Position numbers and translations under genes: made by a program. This document shows positions 51,137 to 58,776 of a stretch of 64,000 nt of DNA, in pieces. Position 1 is the stretch's first letter, and every line of letters starts with the position of its first letter. The notes below the pieces were generated by a model. It saw only the letters and a program-made list of their open reading frames with translations. It had not been told where the DNA came from and did no database searches. The stretch comes from Streptomyces sp. YS415 (lineage in GTDB: Bacteria; Actinomycetota; Actinomycetes; Streptomycetales; Streptomycetaceae): the NCBI RefSeq assembly GCF_023544665.1, contig NZ_JAMJFL010000025.1:55707-119706 (forward strand), read 5' to 3'.

Positions 51137-52204
51137 ATGTCGACGCTGCGCGTCACCGCCGAAGTGCTGACCGTCCATGAGCATCCGAACGCCGACGCCC
51201 TCGAACTGGCCCAGGTGGGCCTGTACCGGGCGGTCGTGGCGAAGGGCGCCTACCGTACCGGCGAGGCGGCCGTGTACATCCCCGAGCAGTCGGTGCTGCC
51301 GGCCGCGCTGATCGAGGAGCTGGGGCTGACGGGACGGCTGGCGGGCAGCAACGCGGACCGGGTCAAGGCGGTCCGGCTGCGCGGGGAGCTGTCGCAGGGG
51401 ATCGTGTGCCGGCCGTCGGCGCTGGCGGACGTGGACCTGGTGCGGGCGGCGTCGGACGGTACCGACTTCGCGGAGCGGCTGGGGATCACCAAGTGGGTGC
51501 CGCCGATACCGCCGTCGATGTCCGGGGACGTGGAGTCGGCGCCGGACCTGCTGCCGTGGGTGGACATCGAGAACATCCAGCGGTATCCGGAGATCTTCGC
51601 GGCGGGTGAGCCGGTGGTGCTGACGGAGAAGCTGCACGGGTCGGCGTGCCTGGTGACGTACGTGGCGGACGAGTCGCGGGTGTACGTGTCCTCCAAGGGC
51701 TTCGGGGCGAAGTCGCTGGCGCTGAAGGAGGATCCGCGGAATCTGTACTGGCGGGCCGTGCACGGCCACGGCGTCGCTCGGGCGGCGGCCGGAATCGCGG
51801 AGCGGCTGGGGGCCCGGCGGGTCGGGATCTTCGGCGAGGTGTACGGGGCGGGGGTCCAGGACCTGACGTACGGCGCCGACGGCCGGCGGGAGAGCCTCGG
51901 GTACGCCGTGTTCGACGTGTCGGCGGAGATCGACGGTTCGGTGCGCTGGCTGGACGCCGCGGAACTGGTCGGTGACGCGCTGCCGTTGGCGCCCCGGCTG
52001 TACGAGGGGCCGTACGACAGTGCGCGGGTGCTGGAGGTCGCGAGCGGCCGGGAGACCGTGTCCGGGCGGGAGCTGCACCTGCGGGAGGGCGTGGTGATCC
52101 GGCCCGCCGTGGAGCGGTACAGCCCGGTGACCGGCGGCCGGGCGATCGCGAAGGCGGTCAGCCCGGCGTACCTGACACGCAAGGGCGGCACGGAGTACGA
52201 GTGA
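51137..52204 (+). CDS. Rnl5-type RNA ligase (DraRnl-like)
   Basis: This 355-residue protein has an N-terminal OB-fold-like region (LRVTAEVLTVHEHPNADALELAQV, VYIPEQSVLP) and a nucleotidyltransferase domain. The adenylated lysine is Lys165 in the KxxG motif EKLHGS. Further ligase motifs are VSSKGFG, GIFGEVYGAGVQDL (motif IIIa-like), REGVVIRP (motif IV) and KAVSPAYLTRK (motif V). The order N-terminal OB then ligase is that of Deinococcus RNA ligase, which seals 3'-OH/5'-phosphate nicks where the 3' strand is RNA. Its physiological job is unknown. GGAG precedes ATG 51137 and it is convergent with soxR. Confidence 0.85.
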   Translation: MSTLRVTAEVLTVHEHPNADALELAQVGLYRAVVAKGAYRTGEAAVYIPEQSVLPAALIEELGLTGRLAGSNADRVKAVRLRGELSQGIVCRPSALADVDLVRAASDGTDFAERLGITKWVPPIPPSMSGDVESAPDLLPWVDIENIQRYPEIFAAGEPVVLTEKLHGSACLVTYVADESRVYVSSKGFGAKSLALKEDPRNLYWRAVHGHGVARAAAGIAERLGARRVGIFGEVYGAGVQDLTYGADGRRESLGYAVFDVSAEIDGSVRWLDAAELVGDALPLAPRLYEGPYDSARVLEVASGRETVSGRELHLREGVVIRPAVERYSPVTGGRAIAKAVSPAYLTRKGGTEYE

Positions 52205-52222
52205 CCCGCGAGGGACGGGACC

Positions 52223-52699
52223 TCAGTCCTTCTTCGTCGCGGCCCGGCGTTCCGCGAGGAGTCTCGAACCCGTGAGGCGTTCGCCGATGGCGTCGTCCGG
52301 GTTGGACAGCACGCAGGTGTCCAGGGAGAGGCAGCCGCAGCCGATGCAGTCGGTCAGGTGGTCGCGCAGGCGGTTCAGGCGGGTGATGCGCTCGTCGAGT
52401 TCGGCGCGCCAGGACTCCGAGAGGCGGGCCCAGTCCTCATGGGTGGGGGTGCGCCCCTCGGGGAGTTCGGCGAGCGCGTCGCGGATCGTGGCCAGCGGGA
52501 TGCCCACCCGCTGGGCGGCCCTGATGAAGGCGACCCGGCGCAGCGTGTCCCGGCCGTAGCGGCGTTGGTTGCCCGCGGTGCGGCGGCTGGTGATCAGGCC
52601 CTTGGCCTCGTAGAAGTGCAGGGCGGAGACGGCGGCGCCGCTGCGCGCGGCGAGTTGGCCGACCGTGAGCTCGTGGATCTTCTCGGGAATCTGGGGCAC
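52223..52699 (-). CDS. soxR: SoxR, [2Fe-2S] redox-sensing MerR regulator
   Basis: This 158-residue regulator starts at GTG 52699 (MPQIPEKIHELTVGQLAARSG). It has the MerR winged helix (VSALHFYEAKGLITSRRTAGNQRRYGRD), a dimerisation helix, and the SoxR cluster ligands Cys118, Cys121, Cys123 and Cys129 (CIGCGCLSLDTC). In streptomycetes SoxR responds to redox-active natural products such as actinorhodin and controls a small distal regulon rather than soxS. I found no matching SoxR box in this window, so its targets lie elsewhere. Confidence 0.95.
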   Translation of the reverse strand: MPQIPEKIHELTVGQLAARSGAAVSALHFYEAKGLITSRRTAGNQRRYGRDTLRRVAFIRAAQRVGIPLATIRDALAELPEGRTPTHEDWARLSESWRAELDERITRLNRLRDHLTDCIGCGCLSLDTCVLSNPDDAIGERLTGSRLLAERRAATKKD

Positions 52700-52764
52700 C
52701 CCTCGGAGCCTACCCACCCCGGCGGACGGCAGGTCCGTTGACAGGGAGCCCGCTCCCGAGCATG

Positions 52765-52780
52765 CTAAGCAGTCGCTTAG
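52765..52780. promoter_or_regulatory. TetR-type operator before the MaoC gene
   Basis: CTAAGCAGTCGCTTAG is a perfect 6-bp inverted repeat around AGTC, 21-36 nt upstream of the MaoC ATG. The related GTGAGCGGGCGCTTAG lies upstream of the neighbouring TetR gene (53945-53960). Confidence 0.65.
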
Positions 52781-52800
52781 ACTTTTGGGAGGCCAGGGAC

Positions 52801-53262
52801 ATGGCAGAACCGAGGAGCTTCACCTCCGTCGACGACCTGAAGGCGGCGGTCGGCGAGCAGTTGGGCTACACCGACTGGCTGGAGGTCGACCAGAAGCGGA
52901 TCGACCTGTTCGCCGAGGCGACCGGTGACCACCAGTGGATCCACGTCGACCCCGAGAAGGCCGCCGCCGGCCCGTTCGGGACGACCATCGCCCACGGATA
53001 CCTCACCCTGTCGCTGCTGCCCCTGTTCGGCCCGCAGCTGCTCAAGGTCGAGGGCGTGAAGATGGGCGTCAACTACGGCACGAACAAGGTCCGTTTCCCG
53101 GCCCCGGTGCCGGTCGGCTCCCGGGTGCGCGCCACCGCGAAGGTCACCGGGGTCGACGACGTCACCGGCGGCGTCCAGGTGACCGTCGCCTTCACCGTGG
53201 AGCGCGAGGGCGGCGACAAGCCCGTCTGCGTCGCCGAGTCCGTCGCGCGCTACTACCTGTAG
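52801..53262 (+). CDS. MaoC-type (R)-specific enoyl-CoA hydratase
   Basis: This 153-residue single hot-dog-fold protein has the hydratase-2 motif: the catalytic Asp and His in FAEATGDHQWIHVDPEKAAAGPFGTTIAHGYLTLSLLP. It hydrates trans-2-enoyl-CoA to (R)-3-hydroxyacyl-CoA, or performs a related step in fatty acid or polyketide-precursor metabolism. GGGAGG precedes ATG 52801. It is convergent with the TetR gene (10-nt gap) and probably regulated by it. The nearby acyl-CoA dehydrogenase at 54316 is on the opposite strand. Confidence 0.93.
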   Translation: MAEPRSFTSVDDLKAAVGEQLGYTDWLEVDQKRIDLFAEATGDHQWIHVDPEKAAAGPFGTTIAHGYLTLSLLPLFGPQLLKVEGVKMGVNYGTNKVRFPAPVPVGSRVRATAKVTGVDDVTGGVQVTVAFTVEREGGDKPVCVAESVARYYL

Positions 53263-53272
53263 GCGCCGGGGC

Positions 53273-53896
53273 CTACTTGGCCCCCACCATCCGCAGCACG
53301 AGGTCGGCGTACAGCTCGCCGACCTCGTCGGGGGTCCGGGGTCCGTGCACGTTGAACCAGCGCGCCACGTCGATGCTCAGCGACAGGATGGCGAGGGTGG
53401 TGCCCTTGACGTCCGGCACGTCGAACTCCCCGGACGCCACCCCGTCCTCGATGATGCCCCGCACCTCGGCGTCGACCTGCCGGCGCAGCGCGAGGATCTC
53501 CGCGCGGGCCTCGGGGCCGAGCGAGTCCAGCTCGTACTGCACCACCCGGGCGGTCGTACGGCCACCGGCGTGCCAGCGGACGAAGGAGCTCACCGCGTCG
53601 GCGAGCCGCTCGGTCGCGCTGCCCTCGCCCGATGCCGCCGTGCGCAGGATCTGCAGCGCCTTCTCATGGCCGATCCGGCTGATCCGGTGAAGCAGCTCTT
53701 CCTTGGTCTTGTAGTGGATGTAGAGCGCCGCCGGGCTCATCCCGGCCCGGCCCGCGATGTCCCGGGTCGTCGTGGCGTGGTAGCCACGCTCGGCGAAGGC
53801 CTCCACCGCGGCGATCAGCAGTCGCCGGGCCGCGTCGGGCGTGACCTCGCCCCACGCCGACCCCTCGCCGCCGGCCGTCTCCTCCGCCGTACTCAT
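53273..53896 (-). CDS. TetR-family regulator
   Basis: This 207-residue regulator has the TetR DNA-binding domain (AVEAFAERGYHATTTRDIAGRAGMSPAALYIHYKTKEELLHRI, about residues 31-72). The helical ligand domain has HAGGRTTARVVQYELDSLGPEARAEILALRRQVDAEV, similar to acyl-CoA-binding TetR proteins. ATG 53896 is the start. Related half-sites in front of this gene and of maoC (with GCTTAG in common) suggest it represses both. Confidence 0.9.
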   Translation of the reverse strand: MSTAEETAGGEGSAWGEVTPDAARRLLIAAVEAFAERGYHATTTRDIAGRAGMSPAALYIHYKTKEELLHRISRIGHEKALQILRTAASGEGSATERLADAVSSFVRWHAGGRTTARVVQYELDSLGPEARAEILALRRQVDAEVRGIIEDGVASGEFDVPDVKGTTLAILSLSIDVARWFNVHGPRTPDEVGELYADLVLRMVGAK

Positions 53897-53944
53897 CGCT
53901 TGCTCGCCCCTCTCGATGACAGGGTCACCACCATACCGCCGAGA

Positions 53945-53960
53945 GTGAGCGGGCGCTTAG
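53945..53960. promoter_or_regulatory. TetR-type operator before its own gene
   Basis: GTGAGCGGGCGCTTAG shares the pattern T-purine-AGC, four bases, GCTTAG with the maoC operator at 52765-52780. It is 49-64 nt upstream of the TetR ATG. Confidence 0.5.
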
Positions 53961-53969
53961 AGCAGCCGC

Positions 53970-54215
53970 TCAGAGCTTCTCGAACGGGCTGTAGGAGCGA
54001 GCCGTCGACGCGTCCTGCCGGTCGCGGATGACCTTGGCGAGGGTGAAGGCGGAGGTCACCAGGTAGAGGACGGCTATGCCGAGGAAGGCGCGGACCCAGG
54101 GGTCGGCCTCCAGCTGGTAGATGCCGATGGCGGTCGCCGCCATGGCGACGGCGAACGAGGCGACGGACTGGCCGTAGAAGGCGGCCGTGTTCTGCTTGAC
54201 CGGTGTGTCACTCAT
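53970..54215 (-). CDS. YiaA/YiaB-family small membrane protein
   Basis: This 81-residue protein has two hydrophobic helices (SFAVAMAATAIGIYQLEA, then AFLGIAVLYLVTSAFTLAKVIRDRQDA) and the YiaA/B family core. Function is unknown; related proteins are inner-membrane. ATG 54215 is preferred because the sequence before it belongs to a long hairpin. It lies downstream of the acyl-CoA dehydrogenase on the same strand but is separated by that hairpin. Confidence 0.87.
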   Translation of the reverse strand: MSDTPVKQNTAAFYGQSVASFAVAMAATAIGIYQLEADPWVRAFLGIAVLYLVTSAFTLAKVIRDRQDASTARSYSPFEKL

Positions 54216-54224
54216 GGGGACAAG

Positions 54225-54260
54225 CTTCGGCGGATGTGGGGGGCGCCACATCCGCCGAAG
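54225..54260 (-). terminator. Strong hairpin between acd and the YiaA-like gene
   Basis: Fifteen-nt perfect arms (CTTCGGCGGATGTGG and CCACATCCGCCGAAG) form a hairpin with a 6-nt loop. It lies 55 nt after the acyl-CoA dehydrogenase stop and only 9 nt before the YiaA-like ATG, so it may terminate one gene and also shape the leader of the next. Confidence 0.8.
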
Positions 54261-54315
54261 TACTCAGCCGGCGCACTCAGCCGTCGCGTTCAGCCGCTGT
54301 GTCGAGCCGCTGCTT

Positions 54316-55467
54316 TCAGAAGGCGGAGACACCCGTCAGCGCGCGGCCGATGACCAGCTTCTGGATCTGGCTCGTGCCCTCGTAGAGGGTCATCACCCGG
54401 GCGTCGCGCAGCAGCTTGCCCGCCGGGTACTCGTCGATGTAGCCGTAGCCGCCGAAGACCTGGAGGGCGTTGTTCGCGGCCCGGACCGCGGCCTCGGAGG
54501 CGAAGAGCTTGGCCTTGGAGGACTCGGTGGCGAAGGGCTGCCCGCGGTCGATGAGGTCGGCGACCCGCCAGGTCAGCAGGCGGGCGGCGTCGACGTCCAC
54601 GGCGATGTCGCTGATCAGCTCCTGGACGAGCTGGTGGTGGGCGATGGTCTTGCCGAACTGCTCCCGCTCCCCCGCGTACCGCACCGCCACGTCCAGCGCG
54701 GCCTGGGCCAGGCCCACGCACCCCGCGGCCACCGACATCCGCCCCTTGGCCAGCGCCGACATGGCGACGGAGAAGCCCTTGCCCTCCTCGCCGAGCCGGG
54801 CGGAGACGGGCACCCGCACGCCCTCCAGGACCAGCTCGGCGGTGGCCTGGCCGCGCAGGCCGAGCTTGCCGTGGATGGTGCGGCGGGACAGGCCGGGGGT
54901 GTCCGTCGGCACCAGGAAGGCGGAGACGCCCTTGTGGCCGGGGGCGTCGGTGGAGCGGGCGAACAGCAGCACCACGTCGGCCCAGGTGCCGTTGGTGATG
55001 AACATCTTGGTGCCGTTGATGACGTAGTCCCCGCCGTCCCGGACCGCCCGGGTGGTGAGGTTGCCGGCGTCGGAGCCGGTGCCCGGCTCGGTGAGGCCGA
55101 AGCAGCCGACCTGCTCGCCGGAGGTCAGGCCCGGCAGCCACTGCCGCTTCTGCTCCTCGCTCCCCCAGGCCGCGATCGTCTTGGCGACCAGGCCGAGGGA
55201 GACCGAGACGATGCCGCGCACCGAGGAGTCGCCCCGCCCGAGTTCCTCGGTGACCAGGCAGTACGCGAGATGGTCACCGCCGGAGCCGCCGTACTCCTCG
55301 TCGACGGTCAGGCCCAGGAAGCCGACCTCGCCGAGCTTCTTCACGATGCCCCGGTCGACCTCCTCGGCCCGGTCCCAGGCGACCACGTGCGGGGCGATCT
55401 CACGGGCCACGAAGTCCCGGGCGAGCTGCCGTACGGCGGTCTGCTCCTCACTGAGCTCCAGGTTCAT
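54316..55467 (-). CDS. Acyl-CoA dehydrogenase
   Basis: This 383-residue flavoprotein introduces the alpha,beta double bond in acyl-CoA. It has the conserved CFGLTEPGTGSDAGNL, GTKMFITNGTWADVVLLFAR, REQFGKTIAHHQLVQE, and a normal catalytic Glu in MTLYEGTSQIQKLVIGRAL. Chain-length preference cannot be read. The promoter region carries the same 19-bp operator as the aldehyde dehydrogenase operon. It is divergent from the TetR gene at 55545. Confidence 0.94.
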   Translation of the reverse strand: MNLELSEEQTAVRQLARDFVAREIAPHVVAWDRAEEVDRGIVKKLGEVGFLGLTVDEEYGGSGGDHLAYCLVTEELGRGDSSVRGIVSVSLGLVAKTIAAWGSEEQKRQWLPGLTSGEQVGCFGLTEPGTGSDAGNLTTRAVRDGGDYVINGTKMFITNGTWADVVLLFARSTDAPGHKGVSAFLVPTDTPGLSRRTIHGKLGLRGQATAELVLEGVRVPVSARLGEEGKGFSVAMSALAKGRMSVAAGCVGLAQAALDVAVRYAGEREQFGKTIAHHQLVQELISDIAVDVDAARLLTWRVADLIDRGQPFATESSKAKLFASEAAVRAANNALQVFGGYGYIDEYPAGKLLRDARVMTLYEGTSQIQKLVIGRALTGVSAF

Positions 55468-55499
55468 ACCGAGTCACCCCAATTGAAAGCCGTACATTT

Positions 55500-55518
55500 A
55501 AATTAGCACTGCTAGTTT
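55500..55518. promoter_or_regulatory. Shared TetR operator, acd/tetR divergent promoter
   Basis: AAATTAGCACTGCTAGTTT is an inverted repeat that differs at only four or five positions from AAACTAGCGCCGATAGTTT before the aldehyde dehydrogenase gene (61352-61370). It overlaps the -35 region of the tetR promoter, whose -10 is TACTAT at 55532-55537. It lies 33-51 nt upstream of the acd ATG. Confidence 0.75.
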
Positions 55519-55544
55519 CTGTGCGCAGCCCTACTATGTGGGCC

Positions 55545-56186
55545 ATGGCCCGACCGCGCAAGCCCCTGCTGAGCACCGACCGGATCGTCGAGACGGCCCG
55601 GGTGCTCGTGGACACGGAGGGCCTCGCGGCCGTCTCGACCCGTCGGCTCGCCGCGGAGCTGGGCGTGAGCGGGCCGTCCCTCTACAACCACTTCCGCACG
55701 AAGGACCAGATCCTGGAGGCGGTCGCGGACTCGGTGAGCGCGCAGGTCGACCTGTCGATGTTCGAGGACGGACGGGACTGGCGGACCGCACTGCACGACT
55801 GGGCGGTCTCCTACCGGGCGGCCCTGCGGGACCACCCGAACATCGTGCCCGTCCTGGCCCGCGGTCCCGGGCGGCGGCCGGCCGCGCTGCGGCTCGCGGA
55901 CGCGGTGTACGGGGCGATGGTGGCGGCGGGGTGGCCGCCGGCGCAGGCCACGTCCATCGGGGCGCTGATGCGGTACTTCATCATGGGGTCCGCGCTCGGG
56001 TCGTTCGCGGGGGGATTCGTCGACGACGAAAGCGCGTACGACCCCGCGGACTATCCGCATCTGGGGCAGGCGCATCTTCTCGCCGAGCGGCAGGAGAAGA
56101 TCGACGAGCGGGCCTTCGAGACGGGGCTGGCCGCGCTGCTGGAGGGGCTGGAGCGGCAGTACCACGGGGTTGTCCGGTCGTCATGA
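55545..56186 (+). CDS. TetR-family regulator of acd and the aldehyde/alcohol dehydrogenase genes
   Basis: This 213-residue regulator has the TetR helix-turn-helix (STDRIVETARVLVDTEGLAAVSTRRLAAELGVSGPSLYNHFRTKDQILEAV, about residues 10-58). Its C-terminal domain has the TetR_C class motif LMRYFIMGSALGSFAGGFVDDES, like tetracycline-repressor C-terminal domains. ATG 55545 lies 7 nt after TACTAT with no ribosome site, so the mRNA is probably leaderless. Position and shared operators make it the likely regulator of acd (54316) and of the operon at 58777-61259. Confidence 0.9.
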   Translation: MARPRKPLLSTDRIVETARVLVDTEGLAAVSTRRLAAELGVSGPSLYNHFRTKDQILEAVADSVSAQVDLSMFEDGRDWRTALHDWAVSYRAALRDHPNIVPVLARGPGRRPAALRLADAVYGAMVAAGWPPAQATSIGALMRYFIMGSALGSFAGGFVDDESAYDPADYPHLGQAHLLAERQEKIDERAFETGLAALLEGLERQYHGVVRSS

Positions 56187-56283
56187 TCCACGGTGGCGGT
56201 GGGGACTGGTCGCGCCCCTGGGTGGGGCGGCGCCGACCTCGGTTCGGCGGTGACCGAAGCTTCCGTGTCCCATGCTGGGCCCC

Positions 56284-56994
56284 ATGACCGACCGCGATCC
56301 CCGCGCACCCCACCTCGCCCGGCTCGCCGCTCTCATTGCCGATGAGACCCGGGCCGCCTGTCTGCTCGCGCTGCTCGACGGGCGGGCCTGGACCGCCGGG
56401 GAGCTGGCCCGGCACGCGGGAGTGGCCGCCTCCACGCTCAGTGAACATCTGGGCAAGCTGGTCGCCGGTGGGCTGCTCGCCGAGGAGCGGCAGGGGCGGC
56501 ACCGGTACGTACGGCTCGCCGATGCCCGGGCCGCGCAGCTGGTGGAGGACCTGGCGGCGCAGGTGGCGCCCCAAGCGGTCGTACGGCCGCGGACCCTGCG
56601 CGGATCCAGTGCCGGGGCGGCGATGGCCCGCGGGCGGACCTGTTACGACCATCTGGCCGGGCGGCTCGGGATCGCGGTCACCGACGCGTTCACCGCGCGC
56701 GGGCTGCTGCGGCAGGACACCGGATTCGCGCTCACGGACGCGGGGGTGGCGTGGTTCGGCTCCGCCGGGATCCGACTGCACCGGACGGGGCGACGGCCGC
56801 TGGCGCGGGCCTGCCTCGACTGGACCGAGCGGCGGCCGCATCTGGCGGGGGTCGCGGGCGCGGCGGTGTGCCGGCACGCGCTGGAGGCGGGGTGGTGCGT
56901 GCGCATCGGGTCCGAGCGGGCGGTGAAGGTGACGGCGGCCGGTGAGCGGGCGCTGGCCGGACTGCTGGGGATGGACGTGACGACGTTGCGCTGA
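56284..56994 (+). CDS. ArsR-type winged-helix regulator
   Basis: This 236-residue regulator has an ArsR/SmtB-like winged helix in the first 90 residues (LARLAALIADETRAACLLALLDGRAWTAGELARHAGVAASTLSEHLGKLVAGGLL, then RHRYVRLAD). A long C-terminal domain follows, with RGRTCYDHLAGRLGIAVTDAFTARG and the cysteines CLDWTERR and CRHALEAGWCVR. The extended length and Cys/His-bearing tail differ from 110-residue metal sensors. The effector is unknown. ATG 56284 follows CATGCT by 7 nt. The EamA transporter downstream may be its target. Confidence 0.85.
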   Translation: MTDRDPRAPHLARLAALIADETRAACLLALLDGRAWTAGELARHAGVAASTLSEHLGKLVAGGLLAEERQGRHRYVRLADARAAQLVEDLAAQVAPQAVVRPRTLRGSSAGAAMARGRTCYDHLAGRLGIAVTDAFTARGLLRQDTGFALTDAGVAWFGSAGIRLHRTGRRPLARACLDWTERRPHLAGVAGAAVCRHALEAGWCVRIGSERAVKVTAAGERALAGLLGMDVTTLR

Positions 56995-57130
56995 GCGCCC
57001 GGTGGGAGCGCGGCGGGCCCTCTGGCGCGCCCGCAGCCCCTCCCTGTCCGACCCAGATCCCCCTGTCGACGCAGATCCCCCGTCCGAAATCCGCGAACCC
57101 TCGGAAACCGGCCCGCCTAGCCTCTGGAGC

Positions 57131-58162
57131 ATGATGAACGCCGCCGACCGCCGGACCGACCTGCTCGCCGCCGCTGCCGCCACCGTCACCGTCGTCCTGT
57201 GGGCCTCGGCCTTCGTCTCGATCCGCAGCGCGGGCTCCGCGTACTCGCCGGGCGCGCTGGCGCTGGGGCGGCTGCTGGCCGGGGCGCTGGTGCTCGGGGC
57301 CATCTGCCTCGTCCGGCGCGAGGGGTGGCCGCCGCGGCCTGCGTGGCGGGGCATCGGCATATCCGGGGTGCTGTGGTTCGGGTTCTACATGGTGGCCCTG
57401 AACTGGGGCGAACAGGAGGTCGACGCCGGTACCGCGGCGCTGGTGGTGAACATCGGGCCGATCCTCATCGCGCTGCTCGGGGCCCGGCTGCTCGGGGACG
57501 TCATGCCGCCGCGGCTGCTGGCCGGGATGGCGGTGTCCTTCGCGGGGGCGGTGACCGTGGGGCTGTCGATGTCCGGCGGGGGCGGATCGTCACCGCTCGG
57601 TGTGGTGCTGTGCCTGCTGGCGGCGGTGGGGTACGCCGGGGGCGTCGTCGCGCAGAAGCCGGCCCTGGCGCATGCGAGCCCCTTGCAGGTGACGACGTTC
57701 GGATGCCTGGTGGGCGCGGTGCTGTGCCTGCCGTTCGCCGGTCAGCTGGTGGGGGAAGCGGCGAAGGCGCCGATGTCGGCCACGCTCAACATGGTCTACC
57801 TGGGCGTCTTCCCGACCGCGCTCGCCTTCACGACGTGGGCGTACGCCCTGGCCCGGACGACCGCCGGCCGGATGGGCGCGACGACGTACGCGGTCCCCGC
57901 GCTGGTCGTGCTGATGTCGTGGCTGGCCCTGGGCGAGGTACCGGGGGCCCTGACGCTGGCGGGCGGGGCACTGTGCCTGCTCGGGGTGGCGGTGTCGCGG
58001 TCCCGGGCGGCTTCGGGGGCGGGGGGTGCCGGGGGTACCGGGGGCGCCGAGGGCCTGGGTGCGCCCAAGGGTGCGGGTGGTGCGGGTGGTGCTGAGGGCG
58101 CAGGGAGGGCCGCGGGCCCCGGTGACGCCGCGAGTGCAAAGGAGTGCCACGGGCCCCAGTGA
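57131..58162 (+). CDS. EamA/DMT-family transporter with repeat-extended tail
   Basis: This 343-residue protein has ten transmembrane helices in two EamA repeats (VTVVLWASAFVSIRSAGSAYSPGALALGRLL, ALVVNIGPILIALLGARLLGD; VYLGVFPTALAFTTWAYALARTTAG). It probably exports a metabolite. The normal family end is near LCLLGVAVSRSR at about residue 295. The last 45 residues are a Gly/Ala-rich tail continuous with the minisatellite that follows, so the stop position may vary between strains. TAGCCT at 57118-57123 lies 7 nt before ATG 57131 with no ribosome site, suggesting leaderless translation. Confidence 0.88.
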   Translation: MMNAADRRTDLLAAAAATVTVVLWASAFVSIRSAGSAYSPGALALGRLLAGALVLGAICLVRREGWPPRPAWRGIGISGVLWFGFYMVALNWGEQEVDAGTAALVVNIGPILIALLGARLLGDVMPPRLLAGMAVSFAGAVTVGLSMSGGGGSSPLGVVLCLLAAVGYAGGVVAQKPALAHASPLQVTTFGCLVGAVLCLPFAGQLVGEAAKAPMSATLNMVYLGVFPTALAFTTWAYALARTTAGRMGATTYAVPALVVLMSWLALGEVPGALTLAGGALCLLGVAVSRSRAASGAGGAGGTGGAEGLGAPKGAGGAGGAEGAGRAAGPGDAASAKECHGPQ

Positions 58163-58540
58163 CGCCGCAAGCACAAGGGAGCGCCAAGGCCGCGGTCGCG
58201 CGGCGAGCGCAGGGAGTGCCGGAGGCTCCGGTCGCGCCGGAGGCCCGGCTGGGGCCGGGGCCGGGGGTGCCGCGAACGCAGGGAGTGCCGCGGGCCCTGG
58301 TGGCGGCACAAGCGCAGGAGGTGCCGGAAGCCCCGGTCGCGCCGGAGGCCCGGCTGGGGCCAGGGCCCAGGGCGCCGCGAACGCAAGGAGCGCCGGAGGG
58401 CCCCGGTGACGCCGCGAGGCCCGGCTGGGGTCGGGGCCGCGAGCGCAGGGGGTGCCGGAAGCCTGGGTGGAGCCGCCAGGGCAGGGGGCGCCGGAACCCT
58501 GGATGGAGCCGCCAGGGCAGGGGGCGCCGGAAGGCCTGGC
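58020..58540. repeat. GC-rich minisatellite after the EamA gene
   Basis: Imperfect tandem repeats start in the EamA tail and continue past its stop. A 105-nt unit is seen at GTCGCGCCGGAGGCCCGGCT (58231) and again at 58336. A 36-nt unit, beginning GGAGCCGCCAGGGCAGGGGG, occurs at 58469 and 58505. Both unit lengths are multiples of three and one frame reads Gly/Ala/Pro-rich throughout. I see no independent gene in 58163-58776. Confidence 0.7.
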
Positions 58541-58640
58541 GTGCCGTCAGCACAGGAAGTGCCGACGGCCCCGATCGCCCTGGAGGCCCGGGTGGCGCCC
58601 CCTGGCTCCCGGTCGCCGCTGCTCCGGCCTTGTCGTCAAA

Positions 58641-58743
58641 CGCCGGACGGGGCGGGACTGGCTAGACCGGCACTCCACCGGGCTCCCGCCGGACGGGGCG
58701 GGACCGGCTGAACCGGCGCTGCCCCAGGCTCCGCCGGACGGGG
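58641..58743. repeat. Three-copy tandem repeat containing CGCCGGACGGGG
   Basis: CGCCGGACGGGG occurs at 58641-58652, 58687-58698 and 58732-58743, spaced 46 and 45 nt apart. Adjoining segments such as GGCGGGACTGGCTAGACCGG and its variants are also repeated. Similar AAACGCCGGACGGG sequences are scattered through Streptomyces intergenic DNA, by recollection. Confidence 0.7.
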
Positions 58744-58776
58744 TGAGGCCGACTTGGCCGGCGCTCCCCCGGGCGG

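Noticed and set aside
52700..52800. A SoxR box near soxR
   Set aside because: No CCTCAAG/CTTGAGG-type inverted repeat is present. The symmetric element there fits the TetR-type sites instead.
58144..58711. Overlapping plus-strand frames after the EamA gene as a collagen-like gene
   Set aside because: The Gly/Ala-rich translation arises from tandem repeats. There is no ribosome site, conserved start or domain.
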